In this document: piece by piece, positions 8,298-16,587 of the stretch
Layout of the letters: each line of letters starts with the position of its first letter
How positions within the stretch are numbered: position 1 is the first letter of the stretch
Assembly (NCBI GenBank): GCA_023393115.1
Contig: JAEWMS010000077.1
Location: 26,863 to 90,862, forward strand
Direction: 5' to 3'
DNA length: 64,000 nucleotides
From: Bacillota bacterium
GTDB lineage: Bacteria; Bacillota; Clostridia; Acetivibrionales; DSM-1351
Translations under genes and position numbers: made by a program
The notes under the pieces: generated by a model
What the model was told of the DNA's origin: nothing
The model's input: only the letters and a program-made list of their open reading frames with translations
Database searches by the model: none

Positions 8298-9241
8298 TCT
8301 CTCAGTCCCCTTCCAGTCATGGAAATAAACGCGTCCTCCAGAGTTCTTTTTCTGATTGTCATATCCTCAATACAAATTTCATATTTCTTCATTATTTCGT
8401 TTACTGCAGGAATCAGTTCTAAAACTTCATTGGCTCCAAGCAGGAAAAACCCGTCAGTAAATTTACTTTGCTTAAATTCCTTTTGAAGTTCCATGAGCAC
8501 CCTTTCACCTAGTTCCTTTGACACCTTGCTGACACGTATTTGCAGTATGTCACCGATACCTGACTGCTGCTTTATTTTATTGGGCGTATCTATTAGTAAT
8601 ATCTTTCCATGATCTACAATTGCAACTCTGTCCGATAATCTGTCAGCTTCATCCATATCATGGGTGGTAAGTATTACAGTCCGCTCTTTTGCCAGCTGCC
8701 TTACAAAATCCCTTACAAGGATTCTGCTCTGAGGGTCGAGCCCAGCCTGGGGCTCATCCAGAATTATCAGCTCAGGATCATGTGCAATAGCTAAAGCAAT
8801 ATTTAGCCTTCTTTGCATCCCCCCTGATAAAGTTTTTGCCAGCTTGTTTCTTTTTTCCCATAGCCCCAGTGCTTCGAGGAGGCTCTCTGCTCTGTTTCTG
8901 GCAAACTTTGGTGGTTTATCGTATGCCATAACTACAAATTTCAATTGCTCAATACAGGTAAGATGCTCCCAGACAACTATTTCCTGTGGACATAGGCCAA
9001 TCATGGCTTTAATTCTATTATAATCAGAAGCGAAAGAAGCCCCATTAACTCGAATATCTCCCGAATCAGCCTTTATCAAGCCGCACAGCATTTTAATGGT
9101 TGTGGTTTTACCGGCCCCGTTTGGACCTAACAGTCCAAACACCTCTCCTCTTTCCACTGAAAAGCTGATATTGTCAACTGCAGTAAAATCATTAAAGCTC
9201 TTACTCAGTCCTTTAACCGATAGTATAGTGCAATTATCCAA
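8294..9241 (-). CDS. ABC transporter ATP-binding protein
   Basis: A 315-residue ABC ATPase that energises the permease encoded next. It contains Walker A GPNGAGKTT (residues 39-47), the signature LSGGMQRR, Walker B LIILDEPQAGLD, and the H-loop in LTTHDMDEA. The extra C-terminal domain of about 80 residues is typical of ABC-2 exporters of the DrrA/CcmA type. The start codon is TTG at 9241, supported by a GGGGGG 6 bases upstream; no ATG fits the domain. The gene starts one base after the TetR stop codon. Confidence 0.85.
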   Translation of the reverse strand: MDNCTILSVKGLSKSFNDFTAVDNISFSVERGEVFGLLGPNGAGKTTTIKMLCGLIKADSGDIRVNGASFASDYNRIKAMIGLCPQEIVVWEHLTCIEQLKFVVMAYDKPPKFARNRAESLLEALGLWEKRNKLAKTLSGGMQRRLNIALAIAHDPELIILDEPQAGLDPQSRILVRDFVRQLAKERTVILTTHDMDEADRLSDRVAIVDHGKILLIDTPNKIKQQSGIGDILQIRVSKVSKELGERVLMELQKEFKQSKFTDGFFLLGANEVLELIPAVNEIMKKYEICIEDMTIRKRTLEDAFISMTGRGLRE

Positions 9242-9242
9242 T

Positions 9243-9824
9243 TCAATCCCCCCCGATCCACACTTTTTCTATTCTGGAACAAAGAATATCAATATCCTCC
9301 TGCGGATGGACAACGGCATAAGTCAATACACCGTCCAAAGCTCCCATTAAAGAAATGCCAAATGCCTCCGGGTCTGATATGTTTAGCTCACCTGAATCTT
9401 TAGCCTTTCTGAACATTTCAACAAAAAATGCTGAGCTCTGAGTCACATATTCCTTAAAATAATCCATCAGGATATCAGATTCAAGTGCCTTTGACATGGA
9501 CAAAAACGAGAAGCTCATTTCTTTCGTCCTGGGTATCCAATAGTTTATGTACTGCCTTATATAGTATCTAATCCACTCAATGGCGCTTTTACCTTCTAAA
9601 GCCTTTAAAGCCATCTCGCTAATGGGTTCAGAAATTTTATTGTTCGCTTCCATTAATAAGACTTCTTTATTGGGAAAGTAGTGATATAATCCGCCCTTAC
9701 TGACTCCTGCCCTTTTTGCTATTGAGTCCATAGAAGCACCGTTATAGCCTTTTTCTACAAATTCTTCAATAGCAGCTGTCAATAGTGACTCCATACGGCT
9801 TTCTCTGGATTGTTTCTTAGTCAT
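9243..9824 (-). CDS. TetR/AcrR-family transcriptional regulator
   Basis: A 193-residue TetR-type repressor. The helix-turn-helix, ASMDSIAKRAGVSKGGLYHYF, is shown by MDSIAKRAGVSKGGLYHYF near residues 29-47; the variable C-terminal half would bind the inducer. The reading is open to 9869, but the ATG at 9824 has GGGAG 10 bases upstream and gives the usual MTKKQSRE start. It is the first gene of the exporter operon. A perfect 9-bp inverted repeat at 9896-9918 directly after the -10 box is a convincing self-binding operator, so the operon is probably autoregulated and induced by an exported compound. Confidence 0.85.
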   Translation of the reverse strand: MTKKQSRESRMESLLTAAIEEFVEKGYNGASMDSIAKRAGVSKGGLYHYFPNKEVLLMEANNKISEPISEMALKALEGKSAIEWIRYYIRQYINYWIPRTKEMSFSFLSMSKALESDILMDYFKEYVTQSSAFFVEMFRKAKDSGELNISDPEAFGISLMGALDGVLTYAVVHPQEDIDILCSRIEKVWIGGD

Positions 9825-9895
9825 CAATAACCAACTCCCTAAACCTAAAACATATCGAAAATAAAACATATTAAAACTAAGACATATTAATGCAG

Positions 9896-9918
9896 AACAT
9901 ACCGACTGACGGTATGTT
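9896..9918 (-). promoter_or_regulatory. Operator for the TetR regulator
   Basis: Perfect inverted repeat AACATACCG/CGGTATGTT with a 5-base centre, placed over the expected transcription start, 3 bases after the -10 box of the TetR operon promoter. Confidence 0.7.
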
Positions 9919-9921
9919 TTT

Positions 9922-9950
9922 AGTTTACCATATATTTCTATTCATGGCAA
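9922..9950 (-). promoter_or_regulatory. Promoter of the TetR/ABC exporter operon
   Basis: Minus-strand -35 TTGCCA (9945-9950), 17-base spacer, -10 TAAACT (9922-9927), followed at once by the operator palindrome. Confidence 0.6.
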
Positions 9951-9992
9951 TACAAGAACTCCATTAAGTTATTCTTTATATACACATTTCTA

Positions 9993-10037
9993 TAAAAAAA
10001 ATAAAAGCCCGAATCGAAATTGGTAATTCGGACTTTT
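9993..10037 (-). terminator. Terminator after the coat protein gene
   Basis: A 12-bp stem AAAAGTCCGAAT/ATTCGGGCTTTT with one G-U pair on the minus strand, followed by an A-T-rich run that reads ATTTTTTTTA. Its symmetric T run on the other strand may stop plus-strand reading too. Confidence 0.75.
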
Positions 10038-10058
10038 ATTTTTCTTCATAATTATTAT

Positions 10059-10541
10059 TTATTGTTGAACGTTGTACATTCCCTTACTTTCCATGTACTG
10101 AAACACTGCTTCCCCATGTTTCTGTTCTTCTTTCTGAATATGATTCAATACATCACGGACTCTGGTGTCTTTGAATTCGAAAATAGCAGTGTTATATGCT
10201 CCTGATACATATTTCTCAGTCATCAATATATCTGTGCACATGTCCTTGTCAGACATATTCACACATGTACTTTGATTACTGCCCGCAGCGTTCATTGAAT
10301 TTTGGGGTTGGTTCTGTTGTTGACCTTGCGGTTGATTTGTCTGGGGAATCTGACCGCTTAAAAGCTGATTCAGGCTGTTGAGATGGGTTTTTTCTCCCTG
10401 CCCGTTTGCATTAAATATTTGCTTAAGCTGACTGTCTTTCGCCTGATTTGCATAGTTAGTGTATTTTTCTATGCATATTTGTTCATGACTCTTTTGGTCC
10501 TCCAGCAGCATTCTTTCCTTTTGTGAAAATTGTATTTCCAT
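10059..10541 (-). CDS. Spore coat protein, CotF-like
   Basis: A 160-residue protein with two helical halves typical of the CotF coat family: an N-terminal part rich in glutamate and lysine (KERMLLEDQKSHEQICIEKY) and a C-terminal part (MTEKYVSGAYNTAIFEF to IQKEEQKHGEAVFQYM). A Gln/Pro/Asn linker (about residues 65-90) joins them. The E/H spacing of EEQKHGEAVF recalls ferritin-like helices, as usual for this family. The ATG at 10541 has GGAGG 9 bases upstream; the longer open reading to 10619 lacks such support. It is expected in the coat of the developing spore; monocistronic with a clear terminator. Confidence 0.75.
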   Translation of the reverse strand: MEIQFSQKERMLLEDQKSHEQICIEKYTNYANQAKDSQLKQIFNANGQGEKTHLNSLNQLLSGQIPQTNQPQGQQQNQPQNSMNAAGSNQSTCVNMSDKDMCTDILMTEKYVSGAYNTAIFEFKDTRVRDVLNHIQKEEQKHGEAVFQYMESKGMYNVQQ

Positions 10542-10640
10542 AATATACACCTCCAGATAATATTGTGTGTATATTATGAATATTCTATTCCACATTCCCG
10601 TCTTATACTTACGATCCATATCTCAAGGTAAACAGGAATA

Positions 10641-12614
10641 TTATGCAGGCCTTACACCGTTATTCAACCAGTCAACAAATTGATTTTCGGTAATTATACT
10701 AATCCCCAGTTCCTTTGCCTTTTTATTCTTGGAAGAACCGGACAAATTATCGTTATTAATCAGGTAATTCGTTTTTGAGGTTACAGAACCTGTAACCTTT
10801 CCACCCTTTGCTTCAATTACTTCTTTTAATTCGTCCCGGTTTTTAAATTGCTCAACAGAACCTGTTATAACAAACACAATGTTATCAAATATCTGCTCGG
10901 TTTCGGTGGTTATTATTTCTTCAAATTCCAGCTCCTTCAGCAAATCCTCAACTATGAGCTGCTTTTTAGAATCAGCAAAAAACCTGACATAAGCCTCGGC
11001 CATAACTTCGCCTATACCTCCGATTTCAATCAAGTCAGGGAATTTTGCATTCTGAATGGCACTCCAGTCAAACTTGAAATATCTGCATATAAGTTTTGCA
11101 TTTGACAAACCTACGTTAGGAATACCAAGACTGAAAAGAAGTCTTACAACGCTTGTATTTCTGGCTTTATTCACCGATGTTACAAGTTTATTGAAGGATT
11201 TTTCACCAAAACCCTCCATCTCGATTATTTCCTGTTTAAAGCGATCTATATGGAAAATGTCGGCTAGCTCCTTAATAAGTCCTTTTGCAATAAGCTTCTC
11301 AATTGTTGCTTCGGAAAGTCCCTCTATATTCATGGCGTCTCTGCTTACAAAATGCGTAAAGGACTTGATTTGTTTAGCCAAGCAATCATCGTTTAAGCAA
11401 TAGAGAAACTTAACGCCGTTCTCCTGCCTTAATTCGGTTTCACCGTGACAGACCGGACAGTGTTCCGGAATCTCAGCCATACCGCTTCTGGTAAGGTTTT
11501 CAGATATCTGAGGTATTATCATATTAGCCTTATAAACTCCTATTGTGTCGCCTATACCCAGATCCAGGCCTTCCATAATGCTTATATTGTGAATACTGGC
11601 CCTGCTAACTGTGGTGCCTTCAAGTTCTACCGGCTCAAATATCGCTATTGGGTTTATCAGACCTGTTCTCGATGCACTCCATTCAATTTCAACGAGCTTG
11701 GTTTCCTTAATTTCGTCCCTCCATTTAAAAGCGATTGAATCCCGGGGGAATTTAGAGGTTGCTCCAAGGGATTCCCCATAAGCAATGTTATCAAAAGTCA
11801 ATACAAGCCCATCTGACGGAAAATCATTATCATCAACACGGTCGGAAAACCACTTTACTGTTTCTTCTATATTTTCGGAATTTACTTCTCTAGATTCAAC
11901 AGTATCAAACCCCTGATCCCTGAGCCATTTCATCTGCGCAATTCTGGAATTGTTATAATCGGCATAATCGGCTTTTACCAGGGAAAACGCAAAGAAATGT
12001 ACATTTCTTTCGGCTGTTATCCTGTTGTTCAGCTGCCGGACAGAACCACTGCACAGGTTACGTGGATTTTTATATTTAGCATCCACATCTTCGATTTCAT
12101 TATTGATTTTTATGAAATCTGAATAGCGAATAATAGCCTCTCCCCTTAATACAAGTGTATCCTTATAGGCAATATTCATCGGAAGGTTTTTAAACACTTT
12201 GGCATTATTGGTAATAACTTCTCCTATTTCCCCACTCCCTCTGGTTACAGCTTTTACAAGGTTTCCGCCCTCATAGGTCAAAACTATGGTCAGGCCATCC
12301 AGCTTCCAGGACAGGACACCCGTCTGACTTCCAAGCCAGTCTTTCAGTGCTGCTACGTCCTTGGTTTTATCCAGTGAAAGCATGGGTTTTTCATGACGTT
12401 CCTTGGGAAGGTTTGACAGAACCTCGTATCCCACATTTATAGTCGGACTGTTTGACAAAACAATGCCTGTTTCCTTTTCCAATTTCACAAGTTCATCATA
12501 CAGCCTGTCGTATTCAATATTTGGCATTATCTCCCGGTCTTCCTGATAATATGCCTTGGAAGCCTGATTTAATATTTCAATTTTATACTTCATAATCTGA
12601 AGTTTATTATTCAT
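10641..12614 (-). CDS. ligA: NAD-dependent DNA ligase, divergent LigA
   Basis: A 657-residue NAD-dependent DNA ligase that seals nicks with 3'-OH and 5'-phosphate ends. In order: N-terminal Ia domain (YYQEDREIMPNIEYD), adenylation site KLDG with nucleophile Lys104, OB domain, a four-Cys zinc finger (CPVC...CLNDDC, about residues 385-410), helix-hairpin-helix repeats, and a C-terminal BRCT domain from about residue 580. Oddities: the residue two before Lys104 is Ser instead of the usual Glu, and the TRGDG motif reads TRGSG at 124-128. This looks like a diverged copy, and a second canonical ligA elsewhere is likely. The ATG has AAGGAG upstream. Confidence 0.85.
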   Translation of the reverse strand: MNNKLQIMKYKIEILNQASKAYYQEDREIMPNIEYDRLYDELVKLEKETGIVLSNSPTINVGYEVLSNLPKERHEKPMLSLDKTKDVAALKDWLGSQTGVLSWKLDGLTIVLTYEGGNLVKAVTRGSGEIGEVITNNAKVFKNLPMNIAYKDTLVLRGEAIIRYSDFIKINNEIEDVDAKYKNPRNLCSGSVRQLNNRITAERNVHFFAFSLVKADYADYNNSRIAQMKWLRDQGFDTVESREVNSENIEETVKWFSDRVDDNDFPSDGLVLTFDNIAYGESLGATSKFPRDSIAFKWRDEIKETKLVEIEWSASRTGLINPIAIFEPVELEGTTVSRASIHNISIMEGLDLGIGDTIGVYKANMIIPQISENLTRSGMAEIPEHCPVCHGETELRQENGVKFLYCLNDDCLAKQIKSFTHFVSRDAMNIEGLSEATIEKLIAKGLIKELADIFHIDRFKQEIIEMEGFGEKSFNKLVTSVNKARNTSVVRLLFSLGIPNVGLSNAKLICRYFKFDWSAIQNAKFPDLIEIGGIGEVMAEAYVRFFADSKKQLIVEDLLKELEFEEIITTETEQIFDNIVFVITGSVEQFKNRDELKEVIEAKGGKVTGSVTSKTNYLINNDNLSGSSKNKKAKELGISIITENQFVDWLNNGVRPA

Positions 12615-12676
12615 TTCGGTTCTCCTTAAGTCTTTAATTACTTTTCAGTTCTTATATCAAACAGTGAAAATAAACA

Positions 12677-13387
12677 CTAGTACTTCTTTGCTGACCGGCC
12701 TGTTCCCCCATTGCTCTTTAACAAAACCCGGTAAACAGCAAACAGTGAAGCAGCCAACCATAATACGCCCCAGACTACAGCAGGTATGTGTGTTAGGCGG
12801 GATATCAGCACGGCATCGGTAACCGGCATTTCCCCCAGGCTGAAAAACCCGAACAGGTTATTGACCTGCAATAAAACAGTATCAACAAAGGTATCATAAA
12901 TTGCATATGTAACACTTCCGATACCAATTATTTCAATCACCCAGTCATGTAGTTTTTCATTCTGAACCATATATATAATAATTGCAAAGGCTGCAAATAT
13001 AACTGAATACAGCATTGTAAACGATATTATACCGGAGTATTTGAAGGTAACCCCAAGAAATATTATTGCTATTAATCCGATTATGTATTTCTTAAATCTA
13101 GTGTTCTTCAATAGTAATATTCCTATTGCAAACAGAACACTTCCAAGGTATCCCCCATTTGCAATAAGAAAGGCCGACAGCCAATCCTTGGGCAGCGAGG
13201 TTACATGCCCGCTTTCATTGAAATATATACTTAACCCCGTTATACTGCTTCCTGTAACTGCGGCCATAAAAGCATGCCCAAGCTCGTGTAAAAATACTGT
13301 AAACAGCTTTATGGGTTTGATGATGATGGTATTCCATAAGCCTAAAAGAACTACAAGAATAATTAGTACTCTCCAGGTCTGTTTCAT
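12677..13387 (-). CDS. M50-family membrane metalloprotease
   Basis: A 236-residue polytopic membrane protein with the zinc motif HELGH at residues 34-38 in the first third, and about six hydrophobic segments. This is the layout of M50B-type (site-2-protease-like) peptidases, which cut within or near the membrane. The open reading extends to a TTG at 13420, but the ATG at 13387 has GGAG 8 bases upstream and removes a repeated MKQT start, so it is chosen. The usual second metal motif (an NPDG-like Asp) is not obvious, so activity is likely but not certain. Single gene between ligA and gpr on the same strand; its substrate is unknown. Confidence 0.7.
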   Translation of the reverse strand: MKQTWRVLIILVVLLGLWNTIIIKPIKLFTVFLHELGHAFMAAVTGSSITGLSIYFNESGHVTSLPKDWLSAFLIANGGYLGSVLFAIGILLLKNTRFKKYIIGLIAIIFLGVTFKYSGIISFTMLYSVIFAAFAIIIYMVQNEKLHDWVIEIIGIGSVTYAIYDTFVDTVLLQVNNLFGFFSLGEMPVTDAVLISRLTHIPAVVWGVLWLAASLFAVYRVLLKSNGGTGRSAKKY

Positions 13388-13432
13388 GCTGACTCTCCAT
13401 TCAGTTAATGTCTGCTTCAATTATACCTTGAG

Positions 13433-13470
13433 AAAAGTGAATAGTGAAGAACTTTTCACTATTCACTTTT
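13433..13470 (-). terminator. Terminator after gpr
   Basis: A 15-bp perfect inverted repeat AAAGTGAATAGTGAA/TTCACTATTCACTTT with a 5-base loop lies 16 bases after the gpr stop codon, followed by TTTTC on the minus strand. Confidence 0.7.
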
Positions 13471-13485
13471 TAGTCTCCACTGCCT

Positions 13486-14493
13486 TTACATCAAATATTT
13501 CCCCATATCCTCCATGCCGATGCCTTCATGCAAAGCCATATTCAACCCATTTGCAACAACCTTGGAAACTCTGCTAATAATATCATCTATTTCCTTGGGA
13601 GTTACAATAAGATGACCTACAAAGGGGTTAAGCGCCTGCTTTATGAGCTCATACTTTTCCTCTCTGTCTATATTTTTAAGGGTATTATAAAAGTTGGAAT
13701 CCGACGGCGCTTCCTTTATCAAACTGTCAATTATAAGATCCATTGCGTCATTAGTCAGGGTTGCGGCTTCAACTACAGTGGGAACCCCAATGGCCACAAC
13801 AGGCATGCCAAGAGTAGCCTTGCTGAGTTCCATTCTCTTGTTACCTACTCCTCCGCCGGGTGCAATACCCGTATCGGCTATCTGAATGGTGGTACTAAGG
13901 CGCTCCATGCTTCTTGCGGCTAACGCATCAATTGCGATTAAGGCATCGGGTTTTATTCTTTCAACCACACCCTTTACTATTTCACCGGTTTCAATACCTG
14001 TGATACCCATAACACCCGGAGAAATAGCGCACACCGGTCTGACACCTTCATCTACATGTTCGGGGACAAATTCCAGAAGGTGTCTGGTAACCATTAAATT
14101 CGATATGACCTTGGGACCTATGGCATCAGGAGTTACATTCCAATTGCCAAGACCAACAACAAGAGTAGTGGAATCCGGTTTTAAGTTGAGAATTGATTTT
14201 AATTCCCTGGCCATAGTATCGATTGCTTTCTGATTGACTTCGAGATTGTTATCTTTTAGTTGTGGAACCTCAAGGGTGATGTAGTTTCCCATAGGCTTCC
14301 CTATAGACTGTTCACCGGTGGGAGAAGTAATCCTTACCCTTGTAACCTTAACATCATCATCTCCGGCGTTTTCAACCTCAACGCCAGGCGGTGTTTTGTG
14401 TTCAGCAGCCTGCTCTCTGGCCTGACTACTGTTCATAAATATTTCATGAGCCTCAATAACAAGATCTGTACGCCTATTCGTTAAATTTACCAT
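13486..14493 (-). CDS. gpr: Germination protease GPR
   Basis: A 335-residue member of the A25 peptidase family that degrades small acid-soluble spore proteins at germination. The N-terminal RRTDLVIEAHE matches the propeptide region that is removed during spore maturation. The body shows the family blocks TSPTGEQSIGKPMGNYITLE, VVGLGNWNVTPDAIGP and IAPGGGVGNKRMELS. Length is close to the 340-370 of Bacillus GPR. It is divergent from rpsT, the neighbour pair common in Clostridia and Bacillus. Its substrates include the SASP encoded at 56065. Expression is expected in the forespore under sigma-F/G, but I could not assign a confident promoter. Confidence 0.92.
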   Translation of the reverse strand: MVNLTNRRTDLVIEAHEIFMNSSQAREQAAEHKTPPGVEVENAGDDDVKVTRVRITSPTGEQSIGKPMGNYITLEVPQLKDNNLEVNQKAIDTMARELKSILNLKPDSTTLVVGLGNWNVTPDAIGPKVISNLMVTRHLLEFVPEHVDEGVRPVCAISPGVMGITGIETGEIVKGVVERIKPDALIAIDALAARSMERLSTTIQIADTGIAPGGGVGNKRMELSKATLGMPVVAIGVPTVVEAATLTNDAMDLIIDSLIKEAPSDSNFYNTLKNIDREEKYELIKQALNPFVGHLIVTPKEIDDIISRVSKVVANGLNMALHEGIGMEDMGKYLM

Positions 14494-14653
14494 GTAATCT
14501 GTCCTTTCAAAAATTAACTAAGCTACCATATAAACTGTATTATTTCTAAAATACAATGTTTTTAGTATTGGGTTTTTTATGTCATTTATTTATAAAAAAT
14601 AAAAATAGTATAAAAAAATAAGTAGTTGAAAATAGAAAAATAAGGGTTAATGC

Positions 14654-14682
14654 TTGCAATTTAAAAAAGTTCATGGTAAAAT
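14654..14682 (+). promoter_or_regulatory. Promoter of rpsT
   Basis: -35 TTGCAA (14654-14659), 17-base spacer, -10 TAAAAT (14677-14682). The 100-base leader that follows may allow autogenous control, as known for S20 in other bacteria; no specific site is visible. Confidence 0.6.
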
Positions 14683-14783
14683 ATCATCTGTTATGGGCAA
14701 GAAGCGGTTATTAACCGATTAAATATTATTGATTTTTTTTGCTCACGTATTACGCGAATTTAGGCTCGCAGGAGGTGAATATT

Positions 14784-15041
14784 TTGCCAAATATAAAATC
14801 AGCAATAAAAAGAGTAAAGGTTACTGAGAGTAAGACTCTAAAGAACACTATCAGAAAGTCAGCTCTTAAGACTTCTGTTAAGAAATGTAAAGAAGCTATT
14901 GCCAACGGTGAGGGTGCTGCTGAAGCATACAAAGCTACTACCAAGGCTCTAGATAAAGCTGCAGCTAAAAACTTACTTCATAAAAACACCGCTGCGAGAA
15001 GAAAGTCCAGATTAGCAAAAGCTATAAATGCAGCTAAATAA
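14784..15041 (+). CDS. rpsT: 30S ribosomal protein S20
   Basis: An 85-residue basic protein that binds 16S rRNA in the body of the small subunit. The sequence begins MPNIKSAIKRVK, carries the usual NTIRKSALKT and KNLLHKNTAARRKSRL blocks, and ends in INAAK. The start codon is TTG at 14784, fixed by a GGAGGTG 7 bases upstream; an ATG-like longer reading from 14739 has no family match. TTG or UUG starts are frequent for rpsT and may help autoregulation. It has its own promoter and a strong terminator at 15058. Confidence 0.95.
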   Translation: MPNIKSAIKRVKVTESKTLKNTIRKSALKTSVKKCKEAIANGEGAAEAYKATTKALDKAAAKNLLHKNTAARRKSRLAKAINAAK

Positions 15042-15057
15042 TTTTATGATAAAAGCA

Positions 15058-15088
15058 AAAACTCAGGCTAATAACCTGAGTTTTTTTG
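15058..15088 (+). terminator. Terminator of rpsT
   Basis: Stem AACTCAGG/CCTGAGTT with a 6-7 base loop, followed by seven T residues, 20 bases after the rpsT stop codon. Confidence 0.9.
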
Positions 15089-15158
15089 TTGCATTTATTT
15101 TTTTGTTATCACCATGTTTTGTGTTACGTTTTATTTGGTTCTTTATTTGGTGCTTTGT

Positions 15159-16301
15159 CTATACAAACTCTACAAAAACTTGGTTTGCAAGATCCAACCC
15201 CAGGTTTGTCAGCTTAATTTTTCCACTTTCTGTTTCAATCAGCTGTTTCTTTTTCAATTTATCAATTTTATCAGCATAAGTAACAAATATGTCCTGATTG
15301 AACCTGTCTTCAAATTTTTCTTTACTCACCCCATCTATAAGCCTGAGTCCAAGGAACATATACTCGGCCATCTTCTCACAGAAATCTCTTACATACCTCT
15401 CTTCAACAGGCTTTTGACCTTTTGATAAATAATCTATATACCCTTCAATTGAAGCTTGATTCTCAAACCTTATATCCTGCAGGTAAGAATGTGCTCCAGC
15501 CCCCAACCCAAGATATTCAATACAGTTCCAGTATATTAGGTTATGTTTACATTCATAACCCTTCTTGGCAAAATTAGAGAGTTCGTAGTGGTTAAAACCT
15601 TTTTTCTTAAGAAAATCAATGGCGTAATGGTACATTTCCCTATCCAGTTCATCATCCATTTCTACCAGTTTGCCGATTTCCAGCATCTCACCAAATTTAG
15701 TACCTTCCTCAATTTTCAGATCGTAAGCTGAAATATGTGTTAAATCAAGTTCTGTTAATACATCCAGAGTTTCTTTCCATTCCTCTAAAGTCTGTCCGGG
15801 TATACCAAATATTACATCAGCATTAATATTATCAAATCCTGCCTCTTTCGCCATTATAACGCTGGAAATAAAATCACTTTTATTATGCTGTCTACCAAGA
15901 TACTTTAAGAGTTTTTCCTGACATGCCTGTAGGCCTATGCTTATTCTGTTGATTCCGTATTGCCTGTAAGCCTTTAGTTTTTCCTCAGTTAGGGTTCCGG
16001 GGTTGCTCTCAATAGTAATTTCGCAAGGCTCCGAAACATTATACCTCTCCCTTATGACATTCAAAAGCTCGCCTATGAATCTGTGCTCGACACAGGATGG
16101 AGTACCGCCTCCGATAAAAATAGTACCTATCTGGTTTAATACCATTTCATCTCGGTACAAATCGATCTCCTTCTTCATGCAGGCAAAGTACTCTTCTGCT
16201 AAATCCAGTTTCCCAACGTAGGAATTAAAATCGCAATAATTACATTTCGAACCGCAAAAAGGAACATGAATATAAAGACCGGTTTTATTCATAAGTGACA
16301 T
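15159..16301 (-). CDS. hemW: Radical SAM heme chaperone HemW
   Basis: A 380-residue radical SAM protein. The cluster motif CX3CX2C is formed by cysteines 16, 20 and 23, followed by the aromatic DF. The HNLIYW motif near residue 255 is the heme-binding HNXXYW signature of HemW, separating it from true coproporphyrinogen dehydrogenase HemN; the extra N-terminal cysteine of HemN is absent. HemW loads heme onto respiratory proteins, so its role in a fermenting anaerobe is less clear. The ATG at 16301 has AAGGAG 8 bases upstream. It is convergent with rpsT. Confidence 0.85.
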   Translation of the reverse strand: MSLMNKTGLYIHVPFCGSKCNYCDFNSYVGKLDLAEEYFACMKKEIDLYRDEMVLNQIGTIFIGGGTPSCVEHRFIGELLNVIRERYNVSEPCEITIESNPGTLTEEKLKAYRQYGINRISIGLQACQEKLLKYLGRQHNKSDFISSVIMAKEAGFDNINADVIFGIPGQTLEEWKETLDVLTELDLTHISAYDLKIEEGTKFGEMLEIGKLVEMDDELDREMYHYAIDFLKKKGFNHYELSNFAKKGYECKHNLIYWNCIEYLGLGAGAHSYLQDIRFENQASIEGYIDYLSKGQKPVEERYVRDFCEKMAEYMFLGLRLIDGVSKEKFEDRFNQDIFVTYADKIDKLKKKQLIETESGKIKLTNLGLDLANQVFVEFV

Positions 16302-16529
16302 ACCTTCATCTCCTTTTGGTAATATTTTGAATACGCCTGTATTTATACTACCATACCATGATATGGGATTCCAGTTGTTGCTATACCATTTTTTATAGAT
16401 TTTTAAATCAAATTCTGAAAGCTCAGTATATCATATATTTGATGACATAATCAAAAACAAAGTAAGTAAACATCATTGAAAATTCCCTGTTTATTTCCCA
16501 TAAAACACTAAAAACTGAAAAAATCTGTC

Positions 16530-16558
16530 TGTATTCTGATCTTGCCCTATGGTATACT
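16530..16558 (+). promoter_or_regulatory. Candidate promoter of the MATE gene
   Basis: Extended -10 TGGTATACT (TATACT at 16553-16558) with a weak -35 TGTATT 17 bases upstream. Confidence 0.45.
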
Positions 16559-16587
16559 GAATTTAATTCTAGAAAACGGTGATACTT

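Noticed and set aside
13041..13577. Plus-strand open frame of 178 codons
   Set aside because: It crosses the M50 gene, the terminator hairpin and the end of gpr in antisense; no coding signal.
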